Shown here piece after piece: positions 42,274 through 51,186 of a stretch of 64,000 bases of DNA. The notes under the pieces were generated by a model, which searched no databases, was not told the origin of the DNA, and was given only the letters and a program-made list of their open reading frames with translations. Source of the DNA: Vibrio gazogenes. GTDB taxonomy: Bacteria > Pseudomonadota > Gammaproteobacteria > Enterobacterales > Vibrionaceae. The stretch is taken from NCBI RefSeq assembly GCF_023920225.1, contig NZ_CP092588.1, forward strand, positions 682,001 to 746,000. Direction: 5' to 3'. The translations under genes were made by a program, and so were the position numbers. How positions within the stretch are numbered: position 1 is the stretch's first letter; every line of letters begins with the position of its first letter.

Positions 42274-42858
42274 GTGAGTGGAACTGCATCAAAAAAAGCG
42301 CCAACTAAAGGCGGCACTTCAAAGTCTACCGATGGAACTGATAAACAAACAGTGGCAGCAACTGGCTCCAGCGATCAAGCGAAAGCCGAACAGAAAGCGA
42401 AGCTAAAAGCGGAAGCTGAAGCACAAGCGAAAGCCAAAGCAGAAGCTGAAGAAAAAGCCAAAGAAGAAGCGGAAGCCAAAGCAAAGGCAGATGCTGAAGC
42501 TAAATCCAAACAAGGAAATGATGACAATGACAAATTGGATTCAACGAAAACTACTGGTGATATGGATGGGACTGCTGGTGCTGTTCTCGGTATTACTGGT
42601 GCCCTTAAAGTACGCGCTAAATCAGCTCAAGGTTTTTGGCGCAGTGGTGTTAAGTTCCTTCGAACGAAAGATACGTACCTGCTTGTGGTTGACGAAATGC
42701 CGGAAAATCAGCCTGCGACAGTGGCACAGGGTGGTATCGAACCTGAGCTTGTTCTGTTCATGTCTAAAGAAAAAGCTCAGCGCGTCCACAACGAACCGAA
42801 CTTGGTGGTTGAAGTGGTTGAACTTTCCGAAGTTATCGACATAGAAGACATGGCATAA
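42274..42858 (+). CDS. HI1506-related protein with Lys/Ala-rich N-terminus (Mu gp35 position)
   Basis: 194 residues with a GTG start after AAAGGAGTTCACC. Residues 35-80 are almost only Ala, Lys, Glu and Asp (a KAEAEAKA-type helix). The C-terminal 85 residues (LKVRAKSAQGFWRSGVKFLR, ending NEPNLVVEVVE) match the HI1506-related family of Mu-like phages. Role unknown. The charged repeat varies easily in length. Confidence 0.75.
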   Translation: MSGTASKKAPTKGGTSKSTDGTDKQTVAATGSSDQAKAEQKAKLKAEAEAQAKAKAEAEEKAKEEAEAKAKADAEAKSKQGNDDNDKLDSTKTTGDMDGTAGAVLGITGALKVRAKSAQGFWRSGVKFLRTKDTYLLVVDEMPENQPATVAQGGIEPELVLFMSKEKAQRVHNEPNLVVEVVELSEVIDIEDMA

Positions 42859-42875
42859 GCATAAGGCAATAAGTG

Positions 42876-43307
42876 ATGGCAGTTTACGCAACCAAACAAG
42901 ACTTGATTGATCGTGATGAAGGGATGCTTTGGAACTTCGCGACTGACCGCGATACCAATACGCTGAACGACACATGGATTAATCAAGCGCTAGAACAGGC
43001 AGACGATGAGATTAACTCGTTACTAACGAAGTTTGCTCTACCTCTTCCAACGGTTCCTAGCTTGTTGAATAAGCAAGCCATCATTATTGCCTTTTATTGG
43101 TTGGCAGACCGAGACAACCAAGCCACTGACCTTTTAGAGAAACGCTATGAAAAAGCCATAGCGACCTTGAAAGAAATCGCCAGTGGTAAACGTGACTTAG
43201 GTTTGCCAGCCGCAGATAAGCCAGAAGAAACCAGTATTGGCAAAGTGGAAATCGTCCAGGACAACACACGAATGTTCACCCGTGATTCACTCAAAGGTGT
43301 TCTGTAA
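42876..43307 (+). CDS. DUF1320 family protein (Mu gp36-like)
   Basis: 143 residues from ATG 42876. DUF1320 pattern: YATKQDLIDRDEGMLWNFAT near 4, WINQALEQADDEINSLLTK near 35 and the end with VEIVQDNTRMFTRDSL. Likely a head-tail connector in contractile-tail phages. One-base overlap with the next gene. Confidence 0.88.
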   Translation: MAVYATKQDLIDRDEGMLWNFATDRDTNTLNDTWINQALEQADDEINSLLTKFALPLPTVPSLLNKQAIIIAFYWLADRDNQATDLLEKRYEKAIATLKEIASGKRDLGLPAADKPEETSIGKVEIVQDNTRMFTRDSLKGVL

Positions 43308-43849
43308 TGAGCATCAGTGTTGAGGTTCGCGGAGATACCAACTTTGAGCAGTACCAACGCTTAATTCAAAACCTTAGCGACCCAAAACACAAAGAGCTGC
43401 TGCTTGACGGTTTAGGCGCAGTGGTTGAAAGCCAAACTCGGAGACGTATTGCTGATGAGAAAACTGCACCGGATGGCAGTGCTTGGCCTGAGTGGAGCGC
43501 TAGCTATGCAAAGACTCGGCACAGTAACCAGTCAAAGTTGCAAGGAAATGGAGACTTGCTTGATTCGATTCAGTACATCGTGGAGCGAAATCAAGTTCGA
43601 ATTGGATCGCCATTGGTCTATGCACGAGTGCTTAACGATGGCTTTGAAGGTGCGGTTCAAGTGTCTCCGCATACGCGCCTTATTACGCAAGCCTTTGGTA
43701 AGGCGTTACGGTATCCGGTTTATCAGAGCGTAGGCTCGTTTACCCGAATGATGAACATGCCACAGTACCAGTTCCTTGGTCTGAGTGCTGAAAACCAAAC
43801 CGAGGTTTACGCAGTGATTGGTGACTTCTGGCAAGGACTAATGCAATGA
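43307..43849 (+). CDS. G: Phage virion morphogenesis protein (Mu gpG-like)
   Basis: 180 residues of the Mu gpG/P2 gpS tail-completion family: AVVESQTRRRIADEKTAPDG near 38, WPEWSASYAKTRH near 60, LLDSIQYIVERNQVRIGSPL near 84 and a C-terminal GLSAENQTEVYAVIGDF. Joins tail to head. Overlaps the next gene by 4 bp. Confidence 0.9.
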   Translation: MSISVEVRGDTNFEQYQRLIQNLSDPKHKELLLDGLGAVVESQTRRRIADEKTAPDGSAWPEWSASYAKTRHSNQSKLQGNGDLLDSIQYIVERNQVRIGSPLVYARVLNDGFEGAVQVSPHTRLITQAFGKALRYPVYQSVGSFTRMMNMPQYQFLGLSAENQTEVYAVIGDFWQGLMQ

Positions 43850-44448
43850 GTACCAGACCAAGTTTTGAAACAGCAGGTTCAACCGTCTATGCCTGCCAGC
43901 AAGTGGTTGAGTACCTGAAGCCGCTGCTTGAAGGCGGCGAGCGCGATATTGATAAGGTCGAAGTTGTTGAGCGCCACATAGGGCGATTGAACACGCAAGA
44001 CGAATTGAAGCGTTGGATGGGTTCGCGTGATGGCGGTATTCGCATTGCAGCGTTGAACTCAAGTGACTACGAGCGAATCGGCGGTGCAATTATTGGCACT
44101 GTCACTATGGCTGCTTACATCTTTGCGGCTGACAAATACGGCTACCAACGTGATGAACGTGCTGAAGTGATTGCTGGTCAGTTGGTTATTGCCATGATGG
44201 CAAGCTCTATGCCACCAAACGCTTACGGCAAGGCGACGAATTTACGTTGCGACAACTTGTATTCAGACAGCATCGACAGCAAAGGCGTGGCGATGTGGTC
44301 AGTAACCTGGTCGCAGAAATGGCAACTCAATGTGCCTATCGATCTTGCGACACTGGATGATTTCATCACGTTCGATTTCAAAGGTGAAATCGCCGAAGGC
44401 GCACCGCTAATCGAAGGTGAACAAACGTTACCTCAAGAGGAAGAGTGA
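43846..44448 (+). CDS. DUF1834/Mu gp37-like protein
   Basis: 200 residues. It has the place and general pattern of Mu gp37: IEVV..H near 43-50, LNSSDYERIGGAIIGTVTMA near 75, an ALVIAMM-type helix and WSVTWSQKWQLNVPIDLATL near 145. Probably a tail terminator or completion protein. Confidence 0.8.
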   Translation: MSTRPSFETAGSTVYACQQVVEYLKPLLEGGERDIDKVEVVERHIGRLNTQDELKRWMGSRDGGIRIAALNSSDYERIGGAIIGTVTMAAYIFAADKYGYQRDERAEVIAGQLVIAMMASSMPPNAYGKATNLRCDNLYSDSIDSKGVAMWSVTWSQKWQLNVPIDLATLDDFITFDFKGEIAEGAPLIEGEQTLPQEEE

Positions 44449-44449
44449 C

Positions 44450-44752
44450 ATGTTAATTATCGTTAAACCTGCCAAAGAAAATGTGAAGGTGCGTAAAGAA
44501 AACGGCGCTCACCTTTCTGTTGATGGTGAACAAGTAGAAAGCTCATCGTTCTGGAAGCGCCAAGCGAAAGCTGGCGACGTGGTTATCCTAAACGATGACG
44601 AATCCAAAGCATGGCGTGATGCTATCGAAGCTGAGAAGGCTAAACGCCGTGAAGAGGCGGCAAAAGTCAAAGCTGATCTGAAAAAAGAAGCCGATGCCAA
44701 AGCGAAAGCTGAAAAGGCAGCAGCCAAAAAAACTGAGACTCAAGGAGAATAA
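44450..44752 (+). CDS. DUF2635 family protein (Mu gp38-like)
   Basis: 100 residues from ATG 44450, just after the previous stop (GAGGAAGAGTGAC upstream). Residues 1-45 fit DUF2635 (MLIIVKPAKENVKVR, then VESSSFWKRQAKAGDVVI). The last 50 residues are Ala/Lys/Glu-rich, much like the tail in the 42274 gene. Lies right before the sheath gene, as in Mu. Confidence 0.85.
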   Translation: MLIIVKPAKENVKVRKENGAHLSVDGEQVESSSFWKRQAKAGDVVILNDDESKAWRDAIEAEKAKRREEAAKVKADLKKEADAKAKAEKAAAKKTETQGE

Positions 44753-44754
44753 CC

Positions 44755-46236
44755 ATGGCGTTGGGTAATATTCCTAATGATGTAAGAACACCGCTGTTCT
44801 TTATGGACTTTGACAACAGCAAAGCGCTAAGTGGAACACCAGCACAGGTTCACCGCGTTCTTGTCATTGGTCAGCAGTTGGCAACGGGTACCGCGCAGCC
44901 TTTAGAACTGACTCGCATTGGCACATCCGAAAGCCAAATGGATGAACAGTTTGGTAAAGGCTCAATGATGTCTCGCATGTTGAAAGCCTTCCGCAAAGCT
45001 AACTTCTATCAAGATGTGTACGCACTGGGTGTGACTATTGATGGCGGTGCGGCGGCTGTAGGTGAAATTCAAGTGGCAGTGACTACCGCAAAAGCGGGTG
45101 TTATCTACTTGCTCATCGATGGCGATTCCGTTCAAGTGACCGTGAATGCAGACGACACTGACGAAGATATCGCAGCAGCGATCATTGCGAAGGTGAACGA
45201 AGATACCAACCTACCAGTGACAGCGGCACTCAAAGCGGGTGAAACCACCATCGTCGCATTGACTTGTAAATGGACAGGTCAAACGGGTAACGATCTAGAT
45301 ATCCGCTACAACTACTACGACGGTGAAGTACTACCTGCTGGTGTGACATTAACCATCGTCGATATGGCAGGTGGCGCAGGAACGCCAGACATGGCAGAAG
45401 CGGCGAACGCGATTCCTGACGAATGGTACAACCATATTTCAATGCCGTTTAATGATACCCAAAGCATGAACGCTCTGCGTGATGAGTTAATCAAGCGCTG
45501 GGGTCCGTTAGTCATGATGGAAGGTATTGGTTATTCAGCATACCGTGGTACCTATGCAGAAACAGGCACGTTTGGTGAGTCTCGCAATGACTTCTTGTTT
45601 ACCTGTATGGGTACGAATAAAGCACCGCAAGCTCCTTACCTATGGTCGGCTGTTTACAGTGCGATTGCTTCTTACAACTTGGCAATCGATCCAGCGCGTC
45701 CACTGCAAACTTTGGTGATGACAGATATCTTGCCGCCAGCTAAGGAAGACCGTTGGCCTCAGTTCCCTGAGCGCAACAACCTGCTTGCTGATGGTATTGC
45801 TACTTACACCGTGACGGCAGGTGGTGAAGTTGCCATTGAGCGTGAAGTATCTATGTATCGCGTGAATAGCTTTGGCGACCCTGACCCTAGCTACATGGAC
45901 ATTACCACGCCAGCAACCTTGGGTTACTTGCGTTACTCCATGCGCAATATGGTGACGAACCGTTTTCCTCGCCACAAGTTAGCCGGTGATGACGTACTCG
46001 ATACGCTCGACCCAGCTCAACCAGTGGTGACCCCTAAGATCATGCGTCAAGCGATTATCGAACTGGCGACAATTGACTGGGTACCAAAAGGTTTGATGGA
46101 AGATTTAGAAGGCTTCAAAGAAACCTTGGAAGTGTATCGAGACAGCAGCGACAACAACCGCTTGAACGTTCTGTTTAACCCTGACTTGGTTAACCAGCTT
46201 CGTGTAGTTGCATCTCTTAACCAATTCATTCTTTAA
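44755..46236 (+). CDS. L: Tail sheath protein (Mu gpL-like)
   Basis: 493 residues, same size as Mu gpL (495). Begins LGNIPNDVRTPLFFMDFDNS, the conserved start of Mu-type sheaths; the C-terminal SVALLKG-type region of other families is replaced by YRDSSDNNRLNVLFNPDLVN, typical of gpL. Forms the contractile tail sheath. Strong SD AAGGAGAATAACC. Confidence 0.94.
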   Translation: MALGNIPNDVRTPLFFMDFDNSKALSGTPAQVHRVLVIGQQLATGTAQPLELTRIGTSESQMDEQFGKGSMMSRMLKAFRKANFYQDVYALGVTIDGGAAAVGEIQVAVTTAKAGVIYLLIDGDSVQVTVNADDTDEDIAAAIIAKVNEDTNLPVTAALKAGETTIVALTCKWTGQTGNDLDIRYNYYDGEVLPAGVTLTIVDMAGGAGTPDMAEAANAIPDEWYNHISMPFNDTQSMNALRDELIKRWGPLVMMEGIGYSAYRGTYAETGTFGESRNDFLFTCMGTNKAPQAPYLWSAVYSAIASYNLAIDPARPLQTLVMTDILPPAKEDRWPQFPERNNLLADGIATYTVTAGGEVAIEREVSMYRVNSFGDPDPSYMDITTPATLGYLRYSMRNMVTNRFPRHKLAGDDVLDTLDPAQPVVTPKIMRQAIIELATIDWVPKGLMEDLEGFKETLEVYRDSSDNNRLNVLFNPDLVNQLRVVASLNQFIL

Positions 46237-46246
46237 GGAGTAAGTC

Positions 46247-46603
46247 ATGGGTCGAATTCTTGGTGAAGTGACCATCCGCATGAACAGCAAGCGGATTAAG
46301 GCAAAGAAAGGAACCACGCTTAACCCAGGTGGTGTTCGTCGAACCAAACACCCTAAACCAGGTGGTGGTATTTGGGGCACATCGAGAGAGTCTATTGGTG
46401 GTTCCATCAGTGTGATCATCGCAGCCGATGAAGATGTCGATGTCATCGAAATCAACAAGGTTGAAGATGCAACGCTGACATGGGAAGGCGACAACGGTCT
46501 CGAGTACATGATGACAAGCGCCTCAGCAATGGAACCTTTTACCGTCAGTGACTCTGGTGAAATTGTCGGTACCTTCGAAGGTGATGCAGCGGAGAAAATC
46601 TAA
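46247..46603 (+). CDS. M: Tail tube protein (Mu gpM-like)
   Basis: 118 residues. The start GRILGEVTIRMNSKRIKAKK and the piece ATLTWEGDNGLEYMM near 77-92 fit the Mu gpM tail tube family. Forms the inner tube of the contractile tail. One-base overlap with the tail chaperone gene. Confidence 0.92.
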   Translation: MGRILGEVTIRMNSKRIKAKKGTTLNPGGVRRTKHPKPGGGIWGTSRESIGGSISVIIAADEDVDVIEINKVEDATLTWEGDNGLEYMMTSASAMEPFTVSDSGEIVGTFEGDAAEKI

Positions 46604-46950
46604 TGGCAGCACTCATGACGTTTGAATTAACGCATGGCTACAAGGTGGGTGAAGTCACCCATCTTGAAGTTGGCCTGCGTGAATTGAATTCTGGCGACTA
46701 CATAGATGCACAGATGGCTTCTGAAAAAGTTGTAGTCGTCAATGGTGAGGCGGTTGCTTATACATCAAATGTCCTTTATGGGTTAGAGCTGCTTTGCAGG
46801 CAGGTTGAATTCATAGGTAAAGTTAATGGTCCGCTTGAAGAAAAAGACCTCAGAAAGCTCCATCAGGATGACTTTGCATTGCTCCAGGAAAAAGCAAAAG
46901 AGCTGGATGAAATGATTGTGAAGGAGCTTGAGCAACGGGGGCGATCTTAA
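46603..46950 (+). CDS. Tail assembly chaperone (Mu gp41-like), 0-frame product
   Basis: 115 residues. FELTHGYKVGEVTHLEVGLR near 5 and YGLELLCRQVEFIG near 56 fit the tail assembly protein that sits between tube and tape measure in Mu-like phages. It is the short chaperone; most ribosomes end at TAA 46948-46950. A longer form arises by frameshift at 46937-46944. Confidence 0.88.
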   Translation: MAALMTFELTHGYKVGEVTHLEVGLRELNSGDYIDAQMASEKVVVVNGEAVAYTSNVLYGLELLCRQVEFIGKVNGPLEEKDLRKLHQDDFALLQEKAKELDEMIVKELEQRGRS

Positions 46951-47092
46951 GCTGTTTGCGGAAATGGCTGAGAGCTTGCAGCTTGCTCTCAGTTCCCGTT
47001 ACCCAATCAGCGAAACCCGTCACTTCTCTCTCCGTCGATTGCTGCGTATCTACCATAAACTAAGAGATATGAATAATGGCCCAGCGTCTTGA
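46603..47092 (+). CDS. Tail assembly chaperone gp41-gp42 fusion made by -2 frameshift
   Basis: A second frame overlaps the end of the gp41-like gene and has no start of its own: from GGC 46940 it reads GDLKLFAEMAESLQLALSSR... for 50 residues to TGA 47090-47092. The shift point GGGGGCGA at 46937-46944 is the same octamer as the -2 frameshift site reported for phage Mu. The predicted product has about 163 residues (113 from the first frame plus 50). The minor long form and the major short form together chaperone the tape measure protein. Confidence 0.85.
46937..46944 (+). other. Programmed -2 frameshift slippery site GGGGGCGA
   Basis: Zero-frame codons here are CGG GGG CGA. Slipping back two bases places GGC GAT CTT next in frame, giving access to the 50-codon extension. 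The octamer is identical to the known Mu site. Confidence 0.85.
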
Positions 47093-48797
47093 AACCGACA
47101 TCGTTCTAAACCTCGCGGGAAACCTAGCGGCTAAAGCTCGTCAGTATGGCGCGTCCATGAGTGAGTTCGCGAACAAAAACCAGAAAGCAATGATGCTGGT
47201 TCAGACCACTGCAAGAGCGGCTGGTCGTGGTATCGATGCGCTAGGTAATCGTTATGTAGGCTTAGCCACTACTGTCGCGACTGGTGCCACGGTTCGTAAT
47301 ATTGGTAACTTCGAAGAGCAAATGACTCGCTTGGGTACCAATGCTAAGTTAACCAGTGATCAAGTTGATGCACTGTCAAAATCCATTCTTGATGTTGCTA
47401 ACCAAAAAGACGTGCGTGTTAATTTCTCTGAGCTTGCCGCTGGCGTTGATGAGCTGCTTGGTAAGACGGGTGACTTTGAATTCGTGCAAGAGAACTTGCA
47501 GAACATGGGCTTGTTTATGCAAGCCTTTGGCGTTGATGCAAAAACCACAGGCGGTATTTTCAGCCAGTTCCGCGAGAAAGGTATCCGTGATTCTCAAGCC
47601 GTGATGGATACCATCGATCAGCTTTATGGTCAGTTTGCGATCGGTAGTGTCAACGTGAAGGACTTGGCCTCTATTTCAGAGCAGCTCTTCTCTACTTACC
47701 AAGGGCAAGGGCCAGAAGCGATTGCTCAAATGTCTGCATTGGTTCAGTTGTTTGCTAAGGCTAAAGGCAACGCGAACGAATCACTGACCTCTATCCAAGC
47801 TGTGTTCGCCACGTTCTCAGACAAGAAGAAAGTCGAGTTCTTAGATAAGCAAGGCATCAAAGTATTCAAGGAAGGCACCAAAGAGATTCGAGAGCCAGTT
47901 GAGTTGCTGCTAGAGATTCTTGATAAGGCGAAGAACGACCCACTGAAACTGGGTGATGTATTTGATCAGACGTCGCTGCAAGGTCTTGCTTCTCTCTATT
48001 CTGAAGACCGCAAAAAGCTGTTGCTAGAAATGGTGTCTGGTACCGCTGAACTTGGAGCTACCCAAAAGGCTTCAGCAGACAATGCTGCCACTCTTAATTC
48101 AGCCATGCGTTCCCTTAATAACTCATTCTTCAAGTTAGCCAATGACCGTTTAGCAGACCCGATTATGGACATCGCTGACGCTATCAATAGCGTTGACGAT
48201 GAAGCGATTGAACGATGGGCTGAATGGGGAGAAACCGCGCTGTATGTAGTTGGCGGTTTAGTGGCTGCCAAGAAAGGTTTGGACATTGCTGCTTCTATTA
48301 AAACCGTGTTTGGCAAATCTGGCCCAATGCCAGGTGGTAAAGGTGGCTTCCAAGACCTAGGCGCAATGCCCGTGTATGTGGTCAATATGCCTGCTGGCGG
48401 TTTGGGTGGTGGCATTGATGGCCCAACGGCTGGAAACAATGGCAAATCAAATAAAGGTTTTAACCTGAAGAACATTGGTGAAATGGCAACGATTGGTTAT
48501 GGCATTTCGATGATTCCTGATTTCTCGCCTATCAATATTCGCCGTAAATCTGAAGTTGATACCACTGGGCTGCCAGCGAACTTTCCTGTTGCACCAGGTG
48601 TGCTTGATGTATTCGATGAAATCAAAGCTTGGATGTTCGGCAATGGCGGCAACGAATCAGCAGTTGGTAACTCATACCTTCGATCTCAATCAGGCGAAAT
48701 GAAGCTGAAGGTCGAAGTGTCTGATGACCGAGTAAAAGTCACACCGACTTACTTACCATCTGGTTTCACCATCGACCCTGATATGGGTACCAATTAA
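47076..48797 (+). CDS. Tail tape measure protein (Mu gp42-like)
   Basis: 573 residues. The N-terminal 330 residues form the TP901 tape-measure core (NFEEQMTRLGTNAKLTSDQV near 73, IFSQFREKGIRDSQAVMDTI near 165). A hydrophobic helix near 388-402 (ALYVVGGLVAAKKGL) is followed by a Gly/Pro-rich end. Its length sets tail length; at 573 it is somewhat shorter than that of Mu, suggesting a slightly shorter tail. Starts inside the frameshifted chaperone frame. Confidence 0.9.
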   Translation: MAQRLETDIVLNLAGNLAAKARQYGASMSEFANKNQKAMMLVQTTARAAGRGIDALGNRYVGLATTVATGATVRNIGNFEEQMTRLGTNAKLTSDQVDALSKSILDVANQKDVRVNFSELAAGVDELLGKTGDFEFVQENLQNMGLFMQAFGVDAKTTGGIFSQFREKGIRDSQAVMDTIDQLYGQFAIGSVNVKDLASISEQLFSTYQGQGPEAIAQMSALVQLFAKAKGNANESLTSIQAVFATFSDKKKVEFLDKQGIKVFKEGTKEIREPVELLLEILDKAKNDPLKLGDVFDQTSLQGLASLYSEDRKKLLLEMVSGTAELGATQKASADNAATLNSAMRSLNNSFFKLANDRLADPIMDIADAINSVDDEAIERWAEWGETALYVVGGLVAAKKGLDIAASIKTVFGKSGPMPGGKGGFQDLGAMPVYVVNMPAGGLGGGIDGPTAGNNGKSNKGFNLKNIGEMATIGYGISMIPDFSPINIRRKSEVDTTGLPANFPVAPGVLDVFDEIKAWMFGNGGNESAVGNSYLRSQSGEMKLKVEVSDDRVKVTPTYLPSGFTIDPDMGTN

Positions 48798-48808
48798 GGA
48801 GGCTTTAA

Positions 48809-50128
48809 ATGTCGTTTGAAGAGCGTTTAAACGCCTCAATTCGTGGGGTGGAATTTATTCTTGATGACATCGACGGCGACATGGGCCGTCGTGCTATTGC
48901 TCATCAATACCCAAAACGAAATAAAGGTTACACCGAAGATAACGGTCAGGTTCTCAACGCTGAACGAATTAATGGCAAGGTCGTTGGTGATGACTACCTT
49001 GATCACTTTTACAATATTCTTGAAGCGATCAACAAAGAAGGGCCATGCGAACTTATTCACCCTTGGTTTGGCGTTCGTAAGGTTCAGGTTGGGCGTGGCA
49101 GCTACAAGCTGGTGAATCGAATTGAAGGCGTGATCACCTTCAGCTTTGAAGTGTTCGATGTTGGCGAGAACGTATTCCCAACAGCGAAAAGCGACACGGT
49201 GAAAGTGCTTGATGACCAAGCATCTGCTACCCAAGAAGCCGCCAACACCACCTTTGAAAATGAATACGATGAAACTGCAACAACGGGCATTGGTGACATG
49301 GTTGACCAATACCTAGATGATTTGGATGAGTTTACTCGTGGCTTGCCTTCTCTTCCTGATGAGCTGCGTGAATGGACAGATCGCCTAATGAGAGCCAAAG
49401 ATTCGATTGGAAAGCTGCTTGCTTATCCGGGTGATTTGGCGCGTGAAATGATGGGCATTCTAGAAGATGTGAAAGGTGTGGTGACAGACCCGATTCGTGC
49501 GCTTGAAGTCTATGACAATGTTCAGAACCGTTGGGATGGTATGCGTGCTGAGTTGGCGGTGACTGGCGGTTTGAATCGCAACGTAGCCAGTGAGAACGGT
49601 GTGGCGAGTTCAGTGCCAACCGTGACCAATCAGGCAGAGAAAGATGCCATTCTAGCCAACGCTGCGGCTTATCAAAAACTCATTATTAACTCTGCTGCAA
49701 TTTCGAAAGCGTCAGCCATTAGTAGCACAGAGACAGCTTATAGCCTATCCGATGAAGCAGAAGTTGTTGCCAGCCTTTCAGGTGCTGAGCGCAATGTGAT
49801 CATGACAGGCCAACAACTCAAAGCTATTGGTTACAAGCTGGCGGCTGAGTTGGCAGAGCTGGCTGAAATCGAAGTGGAAAATGGAAACTCAGCATTGTGG
49901 AGACAGATGCGGTCACTGCGTCAGGCTGTGCTTGCTGATACCAAAGAACGTGCTGAGCTGCTGCCACAATTAACGGTGTTTACTCCTAACGTGACGGTTC
50001 CTGTTGCGTTAATAGCATGGCAACAAACGGGCGACACGGAACGCAGAAACAGCATCGTGCGCCGCAATGGCATTCGCAACCCTGCCTTTGTCACTCCTAA
50101 CGATACGATTGAGGTGATCAATGGCTGA
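48809..50128 (+). CDS. N: DNA circularisation N-terminal domain protein (Mu gpN-like)
   Basis: 439 residues, SD AAGGAGGCTTTAA. Begins SFEERLNASIRGVEFILDDI and FPKRNK/QYPKRNKGYTEDNG near 33, the hallmark of the DNA_circ_N domain; later parts are helical. In Mu, gpN is a tail/baseplate protein. Overlaps gpP by 8 bp. Confidence 0.9.
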   Translation: MSFEERLNASIRGVEFILDDIDGDMGRRAIAHQYPKRNKGYTEDNGQVLNAERINGKVVGDDYLDHFYNILEAINKEGPCELIHPWFGVRKVQVGRGSYKLVNRIEGVITFSFEVFDVGENVFPTAKSDTVKVLDDQASATQEAANTTFENEYDETATTGIGDMVDQYLDDLDEFTRGLPSLPDELREWTDRLMRAKDSIGKLLAYPGDLAREMMGILEDVKGVVTDPIRALEVYDNVQNRWDGMRAELAVTGGLNRNVASENGVASSVPTVTNQAEKDAILANAAAYQKLIINSAAISKASAISSTETAYSLSDEAEVVASLSGAERNVIMTGQQLKAIGYKLAAELAELAEIEVENGNSALWRQMRSLRQAVLADTKERAELLPQLTVFTPNVTVPVALIAWQQTGDTERRNSIVRRNGIRNPAFVTPNDTIEVING

Positions 50129-51185
50129 TAAAATTGTGCTCAGTGCAGGCGGCAATGTCTATGAAGGTTGGACGAAGATTCGCATCACACGCTCACTGGA
50201 AGCGATGGCAGGCTCGTTTGATTTAGAGCTGACCCATAAATGGGACGGTTCCGACAGCAAATACAAAGCATTCATGAAGCCTATTCAGCAAGGTGCGCCA
50301 TGCGTGGTGAAGATTGGTAATGACAAAGTGATCACTGGCTACGTGGATGACTGGGTGCCCAGTTACGACGATAGCAAAGTGATGATTTCTGTCAGTGGAC
50401 GTGACAAAACTTCAGACCTGATTGACTGCTCGATCATCTATCCATCCGGTCAGTTCATGAACCAAACATTCACACAGATTGCTAAAACTGTATGCCAGCC
50501 ATTTAGTATCAACGTGGTGGTTGAAACTGACGCAGGTGCAGCTTTTACAAAGGTGCAGATTGAGCAAGGAGAAACGCCACATGAACTGCTCACGCGGCTG
50601 GCTCGCCAACGTGGTCTTTTGCTGACCACCAACGGTGAAGGCGATTTGGTGATAACCCGTGCAAGCACAAAACGTGCGGGTGTTTCTCTTATCCTGGGAG
50701 AAAACATCAAAGCCGCTCGTGGTCGTTTTAGTTGGCGTGAGCGTTATAGTCAGTTCAAAGTGAAAGGTTCGGGTATTGATTGGAATGACGCAGGGCCAGA
50801 AGTTGCAGGTGGTATTGAAGCCATCGTTCGTGATTCAGAGATTGGGCGTTATCGCCCACTGATTATTGTGAACGATGAAATTACCACCGCTGATGGTGCA
50901 TCAAAGCGTGGTCAGTGGGAACGCCAGCGCAGCATTGGGCGTTCTAATACTGCGGAATATACGGTAGCTGGTTGGCGCATTCCTCAAACGGGTAAGGTTT
51001 GGAATGTGAACCAAATTGTTCCTGTGCAAGATGACATTGTTGGCCTGAACGAAGATATGCTCATCAATACCATTATGTTTAGCGAGGAAGAAGACTCAGG
51101 ACGCATAGCGGTCATTGGTGTGGTTCGTCCTGATGCACTAAAAATGCCGGCACAAGAAAAAATCGAAGTAGTTAAAGGTTGGTGA
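50121..51185 (+). CDS. P: Baseplate hub protein (Mu gpP/gp44-like)
   Basis: 354 residues. Typical of the gp44 hub: WTKIRITRSLEAMAGSFDLE near 17, GRDKTSDLIDCSIIYPSGQF near 92, EQGETPHELLTRLARQRGLL near 149 and a C-terminal GVVRPDALKMP. It forms the baseplate hub at the tail tip, homologous to T4 gp27. Confidence 0.93.
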   Translation: MADKIVLSAGGNVYEGWTKIRITRSLEAMAGSFDLELTHKWDGSDSKYKAFMKPIQQGAPCVVKIGNDKVITGYVDDWVPSYDDSKVMISVSGRDKTSDLIDCSIIYPSGQFMNQTFTQIAKTVCQPFSINVVVETDAGAAFTKVQIEQGETPHELLTRLARQRGLLLTTNGEGDLVITRASTKRAGVSLILGENIKAARGRFSWRERYSQFKVKGSGIDWNDAGPEVAGGIEAIVRDSEIGRYRPLIIVNDEITTADGASKRGQWERQRSIGRSNTAEYTVAGWRIPQTGKVWNVNQIVPVQDDIVGLNEDMLINTIMFSEEEDSGRIAVIGVVRPDALKMPAQEKIEVVKGW

Positions 51186-51186
51186 T

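Noticed and set aside
42390..42500. Repetitive GCGAAAGC-type tract read as a DNA repeat element
   Set aside because: It encodes the Lys/Ala/Glu-rich segment of the HI1506-related protein and needs no separate explanation.
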